A stretch of DNA of 64,000 bases from Lethocerus indicus (taxonomy: Eukaryota; Arthropoda; Insecta; Hemiptera; Belostomatidae). The position numbers and the translations under genes are program-made. How positions within the stretch are numbered: the stretch's first letter is position 1; each line of letters begins with the position of its first letter. A model generated the notes under the pieces. The model was not told the origin of the DNA and made no database searches. It saw only the letters and a program-made list of their open reading frames with translations. Shown piece after piece: positions 22,826 to 35,330 of this stretch. The DNA lies in NCBI GenBank assembly GCA_019843655.1, contig JACDQD010000002.1, forward strand, positions 1,560,585 to 1,624,584. Direction: 5' to 3'.

Positions 22826-24062
22826 GGAGGTTTGCCCCGGGGCCCGGTTAAACCCCCGGGTTTATTAGACCCAAGGAGAAATAACAGGGGAAATTTTATT
22901 CGGGGTTTTTGCGGGTTTCGACCGTTTAATTTGGTGACTGGGGCCCCGGGGTGGGGGTTGAGAACCGACAATAGACGCTATAAAATAAAACAGTTAGGGC
23001 GGGTCTAGGGGCTAATTTCATTAGACCTACCCCCCGGGGGTGGGGGGGGGGCGCCTCGGTTCAATTCAATACGCACCCCGTAGAAGAGTAATGGACTGTG
23101 GGCTGCACACTGACAGGTATGACGGACGTAACTGGAAATTTATTGCAAATTTGATTACGGTTGAAATTAATTTAAAAATTATTACGGGAGGATTTTATTA
23201 TTGCAAAAGTATAACCACCTATTTGAAAAATCTGGTAATTTTTTGGCTTCCCTCCCTTCTTTGTTCCATTGAGTACACAATTATATTGTATATTTAGTTA
23301 CTTCCGAGCAACATTCTGCCAGTAATACGGAGAGATACTTACGCATGTCAGTAGCCCATTTACAGTTAAGCACAGTGGCGCTGACCAATTTGTCAAAAAC
23401 TATACAAATATTTACGTTAAATACAGTTTTATGATGCTATTGACATATAAATTACAACATTGCACCAATCGATAATTCGCGTTATTAAAATGTTAAATAA
23501 ACCGTTGACAAAACCGGCACTGATGCTCAATAATAAAGTACCTATGTGTCAATAGTCAAAGAGGGATGATAAAGAGGGTGGAAAAAGTTTAGTGAAATTA
23601 GCCGGACTCTGAAAAGTCATCTTTTGAAAAACCATAGATCGATTCCCCCGCCCCAACCCCCAAATGGCGGCAACCTCAAAGACAGTCTCTCCCGCCTCCC
23701 GCTTTGCCCTACTCACCTCCTCAACAACTCTTATAAGACTAATTAAAACTTTATAAAAAGTTTGCGACTTTATTCCGCCGTAGCGAAAGTTCGGGCTGTA
23801 CGTTTTTTATCCCGGCCCCATTTCGGTCCACTCACGCTCACTCTTCTCAGTTTTTTTTTCTTCTCCCCTTCACCCGTTCCTTCTCCGTTTAGGATTAGCG
23901 AATTCCGTGGACAAAACCGATGTCAAGAATGGACGAATCCATATAAACCGGCAAACGGAGGAAAAACAACCGTTCTTGGTCAGCGTCCGTAGTCCTTTAT
24001 TATAAAAACCGCGCTTGAGTAAATTCAGATCGTCATCGGTACAATTGAAGTTACACGGTTCG
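22826..24062. other. Non-coding region, G/C-run rich
   Basis: Contains a G/C-rich patch at 22835-22960 and 23027-23053, including a 10-base G run, then AT-rich sequence. No gene recognised. Confidence 0.45.
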
Positions 24063-24215
24063 TTCACGGTACAAGTGACAGTGACAGTGCAGTGAGGACG
24101 CCCCCAAAACATCCAAAGTGCCAAAAGTGACTACTGAAGATGGCGAGCAGCCAGTCTAGCAAAAGACCAAACCAGCGAGAGGAGACAGAAACACCACAAA
24201 CCTACCGTATATCGG
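24063..24215 (+). repeat. Single arm of the hammerhead-bearing repeat
   Basis: The arm matches the right arm at 21519-21665: GGTACAAGTGACAGTGACAG, GCAGTGAGGACGCCCCC, CATCCAAAGTGCCAAAAGTG, ACTACTGAAGATGGCGAGCA, GCC, AGTCTAGCAAAAGACCAAAC and GAGACAGAAACACC. The hammerhead-like core has lost the GAAACCG segment, so CTGAAGA runs directly through stem II to AGTCTAGC. No opposing arm is seen in the adjacent kilobase. Confidence 0.65.
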
Positions 24216-24972
24216 TACCCTATTTTCGTAAATTGGCTTGGAATTAAATGCTCGTGATACCTAACGGGAGGTGACTTCAACTTTTATGTTCAAATTAACG
24301 CAATCACTCGCGAAACGGATTAAAATTTTATGCAGATATAAAATACGTCGGAAACGTCGTCAAATCGACCGTCCAGGTTTGCTTTTTCTCATTACCCCAG
24401 GTATATTATAGAGGGGGTGAAACTTCGAAAAAACGCCCTCCTATCGGTTTATTAGCTGAAAATATAATGGGTCGATTTTATGTTTGAATTGGGAACAATC
24501 GATGAATAAAACCGGCTATGAAAAAAATTGTGTAAAAAAAGAGGCGGCGCGGGAATAAAGGGCAAAAAAGAAGAAATTGATAGACAGGACGAGGCCGAAG
24601 CGACGATAACAGTGTGGGGGTGGTGGGAGGGGGGGGGAGGAGGACCCATCCGCCAAACACAAAGTTTATGAAGTATTTTGAAGGAGGCACAACGAAAGGG
24701 ACCGGCGGGGGGGGGAGCCCTTTCTCAAAGGGCTCGGCGACAGCCAGAGAGAGAGAGATGACGTCTAACGTCGCTTCGGGATTATTCATCAAAGTCCACA
24801 CGCCCGACCTCATCGTCAAGACACGTCTTCCCCGACCACTTGTTTGACGCCAAATCCATTCCCGGCCTATAATTGGAGCGAAAATAATAATTATAATTAT
24901 CAATATTAACAAAATAGGCCCAGAATTCGGCTCCAACAGATACACAACTAAAAAGGTATACACGATAATTAA
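24216..24972. other. Non-coding region, G-rich
   Basis: G-rich tracts at 24617-24645 and 24700-24717, and a short GA run at 24746-24757. The minus-strand frame across 24478-24996 is built from poly-P and poly-I stretches and overlaps the left end of the piggyBac-type element, so I do not accept it as a gene. Confidence 0.5.
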
Positions 24973-25238
24973 CCCATTAAGTACCGTAGGCCCCAAATGG
25001 GGATCAGTTAATTTTTTAAATCTAGTTTGCAGGAAGTTTTTTTTACATCATGTTAAAATACTTGTAATTATTATTATTATTCCAAATAAAAGATGATCGG
25101 TCTCGTGTGTCTGTTCAACTCTGTAGTGCCCTAATCCCCGAATGGGACTCGATTTAAAAAACAAAATATTTGACAAACCGGTTTTTAAAAACATATTTGG
25201 AGGTATTATTTGATAATAATTATTTGGTACTTAATGGG
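24973..25238. mobile_element. piggyBac-type MITE
   Basis: A 266-bp element is bounded by TTAA on both sides (24969-24972 and 25239-25242). The termini are perfect 13-bp inverted repeats, CCCATTAAGTACC at 24973-24985 and GGTACTTAATGGG at 25226-25238. TTAA duplications with ends starting CCC are diagnostic of the piggyBac superfamily. Subterminal CCCCAAATGGGG and CCCCGAATGGG segments may be further transposase-recognition repeats. No transposase frame is present, so it is non-autonomous. Confidence 0.85.
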
Positions 25239-27053
25239 TTAAGTTACTACCCATTCCTATTTACTTTTACTGTGGGCAATATTTTACGCGTATTATATTT
25301 TATTGCTTTATAAATATGGGGAAATAATGCCTCTAATCAAATTTTCTGTCCGCGGTGGAACGGCGAGAATGAGTCTGCGATGAGAAAATAATTTCCTTCG
25401 TTATTTTTTTTAAATGTCGTCAGGCTGTGTTGAGTATAAAAACATTCAAAAATCGAGATCTGCGAATTCAACAGCGTCGAACGGTAACAAATTCGATTTT
25501 ACAATTCGTTAATTACGCCGCGCCCATCGCAGACATTTCCAGGGGCGTGGATTCGGTTAATTGATATCGAAGATCGGGTCAAGTTTTTCCTGCCTTGGGG
25601 GACGGTTGGGGGGATTTTTTCTTTTCCTTTTTTTTTTTTAAAGCTCGAAAAGTGGAGCCGGCTCTTTAGTAGTTAAAAAGGTAATAGATGGTGGGCCGGG
25701 GAAAAGTAAGTTTTCGGCGCCGGTGACGGCGGTTCACTGCTGGAGCGGACTAACTTTCTGTTGACGTATGAACTCTTCCATTGGGGGGGGTCTGAGCGGC
25801 TGGAGAGCTTTGTGTTGGCTGGAGGGCCTTCCAGGATTCTTAGTTGAAGTAGGAGCGGGGCGGGGGTTGATGGGGGGGAGGGACCGATAACACGGCCTAT
25901 TCTTCACCCGGCCTCGGTCAATTTACATCAGCGGACATCGCTCTTATTTTTTCCTCTTTCTACTCCCTTCTCCCTTTATTTTCAGCCCTTCACCTTTCTC
26001 GGCCCGCCGCTGAGAAAATAAATATGATCCACGCCACGGTTTACCCCGGGAGTGAGAGCTCGTTAAAGAAACCTTTATTATGTCTCGAGTCGTTTTAAAA
26101 TGTAGACCACTTTTCCGACTCCTTGAACCAGGTTTTAACTGAGCCCCCCCTTCCCCCCTCAAGTATTTTCTTCGCATTCTTATCTACAACTATTATGACA
26201 ATAATAATTTTACAGGCACTTCAGTCTAGCTATAATCTGTCTCGTCGTTAGACCAGAAACTGACAGTACACCGCCGGTAACAAACATACCCTAGGCTTAG
26301 TTACATATAAGTACTATCTGTTAGATATTAACGGTTACGGTTGAAATCAAATTACCGTATTTCATCGTATAACCGCTTCAATTTCCAGTTTGCTTTTATT
26401 ACCGGCGGCGAATTTAATTTCGGCGCACATTTCGTAATCGACCCACTTCACATTTCAATTCAAAACGGAATTCAATTATGAAAAGACAGAAAACACGTTT
26501 GTCCCGCTTAGTCCCCTACAAGTCGAGTATTAAGTAATTTGAGCAACACAAGTAATCAAGTGGACGTTCAGCGAACGTTTGGGGGGAAATAAAACACTCG
26601 TATTTAATTTAATTTAATCGCAACATCAAATATGTAACCCGAACATCAAACAGTACACAGGAAATTCCACCCGGGCCCACGTTATATATATATTATAAAT
26701 GGAATAATGAGCGGGCATCGCTTTTATTATTGTAATTTTCCCGATTATTATACAACAAAATACAACAATAAATAACTTATGAGTATGAATAAATGTTTCA
26801 AGAATTAGTGCTTTAATCTAGACCTCAATTTTTCGGAATCCATCTAACTAGCGGAAAATAAGTTATATTTTTAAACGTAATTGTGTAAATATCCACGAGT
26901 CAATATTACGCGCGAACTATGTACGAACGTTTGCGCTATTCATTCAAATCCTACCTGGAGGATCTCGAGGACCTCGAGGTCCTTCAGAGTTAAGGAAGGC
27001 CAAGAGCCATCCAACTACTGTCTAGTCGGATTTTGGACTATTAGTGACCTCTT
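25239..27053. other. Non-coding region, no gene recognised
   Basis: Contains G-rich tracts (25783-25796, 25856-25881), a pyrimidine-rich tract at 25945-25990, and a small perfect palindrome AGGACCTCGAGGTCCT near 26967-26982. Nothing codes for a protein I recognise. Confidence 0.45.
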
Positions 27054-27387
27054 TTGAATAGTTCCGCCAAGAAATCCAACATCCTTAACGCTCCCCGGGG
27101 TATGTTTCTAACACAATCCATAATGACCTCTCAACATACCCCCGGCCAGTCGACGAAGTCGCAAAATCACGCTTACTCAAATTCCATCCCCGCCTCTTTC
27201 TCTCCACGTCCAAATCAACACGTTCAGTACCCTTTCCACTTTTAAGCGTCGGCTTAAACGCCGCCGGCCTAGAGACTTTCTGTAGGCCGGATACAGGTCG
27301 AAAGTACCATCACTGGATGGCGCCTTTATCGAGTGAAACAAATCAAACAAACCGCAATTGTATCTAAAGTTAAAAAAAAAAAAAAAA
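27054..27387 (+). mobile_element. Jockey-type LINE 3' end, copy 1
   Basis: A 5'-truncated LINE. A forward frame reads SAKKSNILNAPRGMFL. With frameshifts, the sequence then follows the C-terminal tail of Jockey-clade reverse transcriptases (an NAPWY-like block, an IHNDL-like block), then GTAGGCCGGATACAGGTC, GGCGCCTTTATCGAGTGAAA, CAAACCGCAATTGTA and a 16-base poly(A) at 27372-27387. The 5' junction lies within the conserved LWGSA segment. Between SN-I and LNAP, about 13 residues expected in the family are missing, the same junction as in the copy at 46849. Confidence 0.75.
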
Positions 27388-28434
27388 TGGTTATTCATAC
27401 ATTGGTTTGTGTTGGTGGGTCCCGAAATCAGGCAAGCGTCATAAATCCTGTCGTGCCGAGAGCGAGGGATGGACCACTCTCCTCGTAAAATAGAAAAACA
27501 GGAAAGACAGAAAAGTAGAGGGGCAGAGAGAGAGAAAAAAATAAATGTCCGCCGGCTTCTGCTAGTTCATGCGTGATATTTCACAGCGCCCCCCCCTCAG
27601 TCATCCCCCCCTCAACACTCCCACGCCGGGGCCATCTCTTCGATCCGTGAGTGTCGGGTCACAGATACGTATTACGTGCGGGCACTTCAACACTTCTTCA
27701 GGGCGGCGTGTATGTAGCCTGCGAACGGTATGTGGACGGGGTGGCCACCACCCTCGTGCCCAGCTGTGGCCTAGCCCCCGGCCGGGGCGGTATAACGCCT
27801 TTGCCAACCCCCACGCCGACCAACCCCACACCCCACCCCCACGATAGAAAATATTGCAGTGTCAACTGAAACCAATTCAAGCCCGCCGACGACGACGACG
27901 ACGAGTAGTACTCCCGACCCCGGGTTTCCGAACCAATAAAGCACTCCTACACCGATACCCCCACCCCTCCAACCCCTCCGCCGCTCTAGACTAGAGCCCC
28001 TCCTCCGCACCCGTCCCAAATTCACCCCGGGTTTGATGGCCCGAATAAAAACGAATCACGCTAGGAAATTACGCGTTTAAAAAGGGGCACGACCCCGTAG
28101 CGTTAATCGACGACTAACGACCGTCCAATTTAAAAAAAAGGGCAAAAAAAATAAATAAATAAAGGCCTTTTTATTGCCTCCCCCAATAATACAAGGTTCA
28201 AAATAAGCCGGCGCTATAAATGGGACGTAAACCGGAAAGATGGGGAATGCGAAAATTGTAACACTTTCGACAGCAAAGTTGATCGCCACGGTGACCGGCA
28301 TACAGAACTATATAGGTGATGGCGGCAAGCCGAATTCAGTCTAAAAAGTTTAACTTATATTATGAGATCAAATTACTTAGTCAAAATTTCTGTATTTTTT
28401 ATTCATTTCATCCTGCTTGGGTAAATCCTCCCTA
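27388..28434. other. Non-coding region with C-rich tract and (GAC)n
   Basis: C-rich tracts at 27588-27630 and 27800-27845, (GAC)n at 27887-27905, then A-rich sequence. The overlapping proline- and glycine-rich frames on both strands follow composition. A hammerhead-like remnant (GTGATGGCGGCAAGCCGAAT, then TCAGTCTAAAA) lies at 28316-28346. Confidence 0.45.
28316..28346 (+). repeat. Hammerhead-like motif remnant
   Basis: GTGATGG, GCGGCAAGCC, GAATTCAGTCTA. It matches the 24.1 kb copy in spacing and retains AGTCTA, but GAAA is now GAAT and CTGA is GTGA. Confidence 0.25.
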
Positions 28435-28585
28435 TTGGGTTGGCAACTAAATAATTGCGGATTCTTCTCATCTTCGTTTGTGTGCATTTTTTGGTACGCA
28501 CGACGAATAGTCGACACGTTGTAATAAAAATTTTAGAATACTCTATAGGTTTGAAGATGCAAAAATACAAATAACGCCACTTATT
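28435..28585. mobile_element. Short mariner-type MITE, truncated copy
   Basis: After TA (28433-28434) the end reads TTGGGTTGGCAACTAAATAA then TTGCGGA. The following 120 bp (GGTACGCACGACGAATAGTC, GGTTTGAAGATG, AATACAAATAACGCCA) match the reverse complement of the copy at 4376-4597. The second terminal repeat is not found after 28585, so that end is deleted or replaced. Confidence 0.65.
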
Positions 28586-31500
28586 CGGCGTACAACCGTG
28601 CAGTTCGAACCCTACCCCCAAAAACATCGTAAATTCGAGATTTTTCCATTATTCAACAGGAGGAATAATTTTTATAAATATATTCAGGAGTGTTGATTTT
28701 TACATCCCCGGCTTCATGCATGTTTACTACCCGGCAAAGTTATCCGGGCTTTATCGGCCGTCGCGCATCAAACACACGATGGCGTTTTATAGAGGTAAAT
28801 ATACGTATATATTTATAAACGTAAAAATCGTCCTCGTAAATTAAGATACGCGCCATTCCACGAGGCCCACTCGAATCGTGACTGGATCCAATAGGGGTGT
28901 GCGGCCTCGTAAAATGAACACACAAACGCATTTGAGGGGTGTCACGGGCCCAACGTGACTCATATAAGGGCACTTATTAGCATTTCGTCCGTGGGCCGAA
29001 ACCATTATGGTGACTTTACTTAGGGAGTGAGTGGGCGAGCGAGGTCCCTACTGCCGCCACTATCACCCTCCCCACCCCCTTACCCCCCCTTACCACTCTT
29101 ACCACGCCCCTCTTATTACCGCCCCCCAGGAAGCTACATGTGCGAATAACGTCCACCGTCTGCATCAGCAAACCCGGCAATATCCGGAGCCGATCATAAA
29201 CGATGGAATGGGAAACGCGAATGATAAAACGTTGTGGCCTCTGAGACGATCGACATTTCCTTAACTGTAGAACGGTGTTAAGGTCCAGTCCGCCACAATA
29301 GTTTGAATGACAGCCCTAATATCGGTTGCAATAATAAAATTTAATCGCTCAGAAAAGTAGAACTTCCAGAGAAGTAAGCCGACAATTCTCACTGGGGCAG
29401 TAATTATGATTTCCGCACCCCTTCACTCTTGACCAAAATTTATCTGAGGTAACAAGATTTTTTTTAGCAACCTACCGAATTATCATTCAGTCGCATGTAT
29501 TATGTATTGTTGCACGGTCAATTTTTTCCGTTTTTTCCGGAAAATATATTCACGAAGACGAAAAATAACACAAAGGACTGGGCCTATATCGGTGTCCAAT
29601 ACAGGGGGATGTCCAATGGGTGGTTCTGAAACGCCGCGATGCGTCCTGTGTTCCGGCTAGGGTCGTCCCAACGACAGTTTTATTGTCTCCGTGATCCAAA
29701 CTACCCCCTAATGTCCTCGACCCCCGCATGGGAATTGCCCCCCCCGCCGGCCTCCGTGACTCACTCCAGCCCCGGCCTCTTTCCGCGCTCTCGCTCTTCC
29801 TCCGCATATTTAGCCGGGAAATGGGACGCGGGGGGTGGCCGGGGGGTGGCTCGGCGAAACCGAAATGTGGAAAGGGAAAGAAATAACGGAGCTGGCGGGG
29901 GAAAAAAAAATGAGAATACACACCCCCAAGCCCAAAGTGTGTGTACACAAACTACTAACACGGCACCCCCCCTCCCCTACCCCCAATCAAAATATTGCCG
30001 CCGCCCCATTTTCCAGCTCCGCCCCCAACTACATTTCCCCCATCCGTTTTTCTCTTCTTATTCCCGCTCGAATCGGGAACGACTTCCGCGCGCCGGAACT
30101 CTACTAACGTCACAGGGACGGAAATATAACGCAGAAGTAAGATGCATGTTCCACGACAGAGGGGGGGGGGTTGGGAAAGAGGGTCATTTGGCCGATTCTT
30201 TCTTCTCCTATATTTTTTTCCTACCCCTACACTGTCTCCTCCACCCCCGTTCCGCACAAAGGGTGAATACCATTATTGCGACCGCGCCAGCCAATTGTAC
30301 TTGTATTTTCGTATTCGCCCCTTATCGCTACATTGAACGTTTTTAAAAATGCGCCCAATGACTTTGCAGATAAAAACCATATGTATATACAATAAAAAGG
30401 AATATTATAAAGCGTAAGAAATATTTTGTATGGGTAAGTAAAAGCGGTATATGATTGTACAAATTTCTTTCTAAAATAGGATAGTACAAATTAAAAGAGT
30501 TCAAAATGAATAGAACAGAAATACCAATTAGGCCATTAGAATTATCATGAAATTTCACGTTCCAGCGTGCAAAAACTCCGAACATAGGCATGTTTCAAGA
30601 CAAGTTATGCGAGATTGTCCTTCCTTTCGAAAAATGTTAAAGACCCATCAGAACGATCGAAAACGGTCCGAAAAGTCCCAATAGTGTATTCAGCTCTGCG
30701 GAGTTTCCGCATACACTTCCGGTACACGTATCCGGACTGTCGGTGGGCGTCACTAACGGCAGGGACATGCAGGTCTCGTCGCGTGCATTTCCGGCAGCAT
30801 TAGGGGTGGGGGTGGGCCGGGGAAACATAAAAACTGGAGCCTAGAGGGGAAATATCTACTGGGATATTTATTGCTCGCCAGGGGGTGAATACTATTAGGG
30901 GCATGTTTTATGCTCCCCCACAACACAACGATGTAAATGGGATGAAAAATTGGGTTGAATAGTTCCGAAGCCTGAACACGCTAAACGGAGGATTTGTTTG
31001 AATATAATGACTGATCATAAAACTGCGCTTTGGGCTTAGTTGGAACTTTGTAACAGGAACTTAATTCCTACCTAAGAATTGAGTCATCACACTGTTTGAC
31101 GTTTGCATAGGCCGGGCCGTAAGAACAGGGCCTACTTAAACCGGACGAATTATCCCGCGCCGTAAATGCTATCGCTCAATTACAATTACCTCCACTCACG
31201 GTAATTGGCGGTAATTGAATTACAAATAGGGGTAAGCGGGTCGGCTATTAAATCCGGAGTTGATATCGAGCCACCGAATGGGGGGGGGGGCTGTAAATTA
31301 GTCGGACGTGTATAAATCTGGTTAAACAGTTGACTGATAGGGCGTATCCACCTTTCCCGATTTAACGACCGCTCTTATTATTCGGTGTCGCTCGAATATA
31401 CCCTATAAATTATATGTCGACGGTTAAAAGACCGGCTCGATGATCAGTGAAAACTGGACTGTAATTCCAGATTAGACGCGGCCCCGTGGTCTTAGGTCAG

Positions 31501-31969
31501 TCAACAAGCTCCGTTTCCCGTTGGACTCTGTTCCAGTTAGGCGGCGCGCCAACGGAATCAAGAGAAATTGGGCTGGATATTAGCGGGACAGCTTTCCGAA
31601 ACTAGACCGTATAATCTGGTTAAGGTCTGGGCCAGGAGGTCAAAGTTCAATCTGGAGGATTACAAGGCCGGGCTTAATGCCGTGGGACTTTGATAAACAA
31701 CCTGAGCCCCCCTCGCCGCCGCCCCCCCACCAACAAACCACGCCACATCCTCCTTCTAATCAACTAATATCTAGTTCACCCAACCGAGAATACTCTCCCG
31801 ACCGTGACCCAACGTATTTCTGATAGTGCTAAACAATTTTCAGTTCAATTCGTGTAACGCGCAAAAAGTATTGAAGCCTAGAAATCGAAGGAATCGGACA
31901 GTCAGGTTAAATTCACCCATTTAATTCTAAAACAGTAGACTGAAATATAAATTTCATCGTCATTAAATA
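28586..31969. other. Non-coding region with long pyrimidine/purine tracts
   Basis: A C-rich tract at 29065-29110 and mixed C- and G-rich tracts at 29700-30260 give long spurious frames on both strands, including a 235-codon forward frame at 29639-30346 opposed by frames of 132 and 100 codons. A G run lies at 31280-31290. No recognisable domain, splice-bounded exon or RNA gene. Confidence 0.5.
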
Positions 31970-32331
31970 TCGGGTTGACAACTAAATAATTGAGGAATTC
32001 ACCGACAACTGGCGTTGTACATATTTTAAGTACGTCTTTGCACAGATAAGATTCTTCGATACGTTATCATTTGGTCCTTTCTGAAACATTCGGTATCAAA
32101 GTTACGTTGACCAGTTGAATTGTGAGGTCGATGATGACCGAATAAAGGCCATATATTGATTCGGATCGTCATAGTTCAACAAGGGACATTGCGGAGAAGC
32201 CGAGTGTATCTTATACCACCTGCATTCGAAAACGTCTACGGCTTATCTGTGCCCAGATGTTGGACGTACTTAAAAAATATGTACAACGCCACTTGTCGGT
32301 GAATTCCACAATTACTTAGTTGTCAACCCAG
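31970..32331 (+). mobile_element. Internally deleted mariner, copy C
   Basis: Left TA (31968-31969), then TCGGGTTGACAACTAAATAA. The right end is the reverse complement of CTGGGTTGACAACTAAGTAA, ending near 32331. The subterminal repeats match copy A (GTTGTACATATTTTAAGTAC). The 362-bp element is shorter than copy A because the first helix-turn-helix coding part is also deleted. What remains includes EVDDDRIKAI and, after frameshifts, a piece resembling the second helix-turn-helix (LRLICAQ). No right-hand TA is preserved. Confidence 0.8.
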
Positions 32332-35330
32332 CACTGAAATAAGGCGTCAGCGAGCAGAATGGAAAATCCGTTCTTCTCTACTGCCTTAAGGGCAGTACCT
32401 GCAGCTCAAGTCATCCGGCATATCGACAGAAACCTTAAGCTACGCCGAATAGTGTTATATATAACAATAATTGACTCAGCGAGTAGAAAAACGTAATGGG
32501 GGGGGGGGAACTGTCTATAATGGACACCAAAAGTGTAAGTCGGAAGTCCGATCGTGAAGCTATATGGGAGACCGAATGAAGTATACCCCCGGGTTGTCAC
32601 TGGTATCCCTTCGGGCGACAATATTTGTCTTAAAAGTGACTATAAATCAGTGCCGTCGTGGGGTCAGAGCAGAAGTAAGCAAGCTGTGGCCATCGGCCCA
32701 TCCATCTTGGGCCGGCCACACTAGCGGGGCCCCCGCCGATTTATAGCGCCGGCAAATGGCCCATCGGCCCCCACCCAGACTAATTTAAGACCCCACGGCC
32801 CAGAAAACCATTGTCCCGTCCACAGAAAAGATAAGGTTCTTACAAGTAGATCGACTACAGTCTTGTCCGCAAGTCGGAAAAGTCCTATTTACATCTTCCC
32901 GATTGAATTTAACACATTCCAGGATTGGACACTATTCCCGTTCAAACCGAAGAGGACAGTATAACCCGAAATGATATTAGGCCCACCCGGATAATTTTTA
33001 TTTTTACAGCGACACAACTATTACAGGCCGAAATATAAACAACCCTAATGGGTATACAAACACAATAAATATATTCGTGCCAGTTGATCTGACCTTTTTC
33101 TGGATTCTTCGGCCTCAGGTCACGCACATCAGACTACTAACGAAATAGATGTAACATCAAGAAATAATAATTAACCATTAATAAAGTTTACACGGTTCGG
33201 GATTATAATCTACTACAGTACAGAAGCCAGTAAATAATCGTTTCTTAAAGTTACGTTTTCCGTCAAACAAGATCTCATAAATTACTGGAAACTGTTCCAG
33301 CCGGTCGACTCGATGAACTTGAACGAATTTCCCCTGTTCAACGATTCCCTTCCAGTACGCATTTACAGACGGTAGGCTTTCGGCTCGAAACTCGAAGAAC
33401 TGAAGGATGAAATTGTACAAAACCTGCAAACTGCAGCGTTTGGGGAAAAAATAATAGAGCGGAAAAGAGGGGTTTCAGTACCGAAACCGAAAGTGTGAAA
33501 GTTTCTCAGCTCTTGCTATTATAGGCAGGGTTGTAATCGAATATACGTTTAACAGATATTAAATAGAAACCTATTAGGGAGACACTCGAATGAACCGTCG
33601 AAAAATATATTATCGTAATGAAGGGCCGAACCCTAAACAGATATTCTCTTCACCAATATCGCCATTAAAGAGGCCGGCGGGACAAATTTCTATAATATAT
33701 AGACTGTTACGTCTAATAGGCGACTGGGGAGTAACAACTACTTACTTCGAAGCGTCAACTTAACGAGCTGAGATTCGCTAAGTTGTCAACATATAAACGC
33801 ATGATAATTCGGTAATTCAAGTGTTTCTACATCATACTAGGTTCGGTGGGATTTTTAATTTGAACTATTAACTTCAATAATTTAAAGCCACTCGCGCGAT
33901 TACAGTAAAGGGGTCAAGAGGTTTACTTCAGGATTATTTTATAATTTTGAGACTTGACGTTAATTTTCCTGATAACTTTCAGTAACCCCACTCAATAACA
34001 CCGAAACATATCATCTTAACCGTTTCATTAGTTGTTGCATAATTTAAAAATTGATTCTTGCTTTGGAGATAGTACAGTGATTAGAATTTTCGTGTTTTCA
34101 AAGGAAGGCCGTCTATAAACAAACAGAGACTTTGGGTAAAGGACGAGGTTTGAAGGGGAAGTGGAAGCTTGGTGTTCACCACGGCGTAGTTTTTACAACG
34201 TAAACGCAATTTCCCCGTCAATTTGTGCGGAAAAATCGACATCGAATTTTCTTTTGAGCGATAAAGAAGACCCATCCCCCTCCGGGACACAAAAAAACTG
34301 ACGTAGAGCGCAAATGACTCGTTCCGGGTTCGGTTATAATATTCAAAGGGAAATGCGGTGTCGGTTATATCCTCTCGGGCGGAGTTCTATTTTCTTTTCT
34401 CAATAATCGATTCCTGGCTACGTTCTACTATCGCCAATTTAAATAGAATCTCTGCGGTAAAAATCATACTGTAATGAAAAGAGCAATTCATATTTCATAG
34501 AATCTATCCCTACTGCATGTACGAGTTGTTGGCCGAGGTATATAAAAAAATTGTATAATTTTTAAATTGCACAAAAAATAATAATATCCGACTTTCGGCT
34601 AAAAATTGTACAAGCTTCGTGTGAGAAAATAGGCTCTACACGGGATATGACTATCATACCGTTGTATGATGAAAACTGTTCCAATATGGCACATAATCCT
34701 ATTGTGAAATGTCCTGATTCACTCAGCAACCCTCGATTTAAGTTTTGCCCACATTAACGGTAATGAATTGGCCGGTGAAATTTCGAAGCCGCCAAATTCC
34801 AGCACCGTCTCAGTCCAGGAACGAAGTCTCTCCAGTTGATGAACACTCGACACGGCCCCAGTTAATACGGTGATTCCCAATAATGGCCTGAAAGCACTTT
34901 GGACGAGGCGGAAACGTCTCGTCTCCGCCACCTGTTTCAGCACAGGACGAGAAGAGCGCCCTCCTAAGAGTAACTTTTCGTCAGTATCTTAACGCGAGGC
35001 GAGGGAGAGTGTCGAAGAAGGGCCCGTACTAGGGATGTAGTTGACACTGAACTTGACAAATTACCGGTGGCGGGACACTTCTGGAGCCAGCCTGACGAAT
35101 TGAGCTTTAATAACATCACGGTTTCGCCCACTCGGTGGCCGCCGAAGGCTTCGAATCCATCCCTCTGATTAATGGTACCGACCAATTGTCAGCCCTCACT
35201 CAAACTGACTGTCCTAACCCGGTTAATTAGGGGGGACGAAATATTTTAATAAACACCCGTTTAATAGCAATAAGACGCGCTCGATGGTCCTAGGTTTACT
35301 TCCCGACGAGGTTTGCGCATAAAACCGAAA
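32332..35330. other. Non-coding region, two unexplained minus-strand frames
   Basis: A short hairpin TACTGCC-TTAAG-GGCAGTA lies at 32380-32398. Minus-strand frames at 33178-33429 (83 codons) and 34719-34943 (continuing upstream without a stop for about 15 codons) have ordinary amino-acid mixtures but no domain I recognise. The second starts at a non-ATG codon. I cannot show splice sites for either, so I leave them unannotated as genes. Confidence 0.4.

Noticed and set aside
24478..24996. 172-codon minus-strand frame
   Set aside because: It is made of poly-I and poly-P runs and crosses the terminus of the piggyBac-type MITE.
29639..30346. 235-codon forward frame, the longest in the window
   Set aside because: It runs through C- and G-rich tracts, is rich in P, S, R and G, is opposed by frames of 132 and 100 codons on the other strand, and shows no domain. 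Composition explains its openness.
33178..33429. 83-codon minus-strand frame with ordinary composition
   Set aside because: No family is recognised and the surroundings are AT-rich with no adjacent exon. Kept only as a remark in the regional entry.
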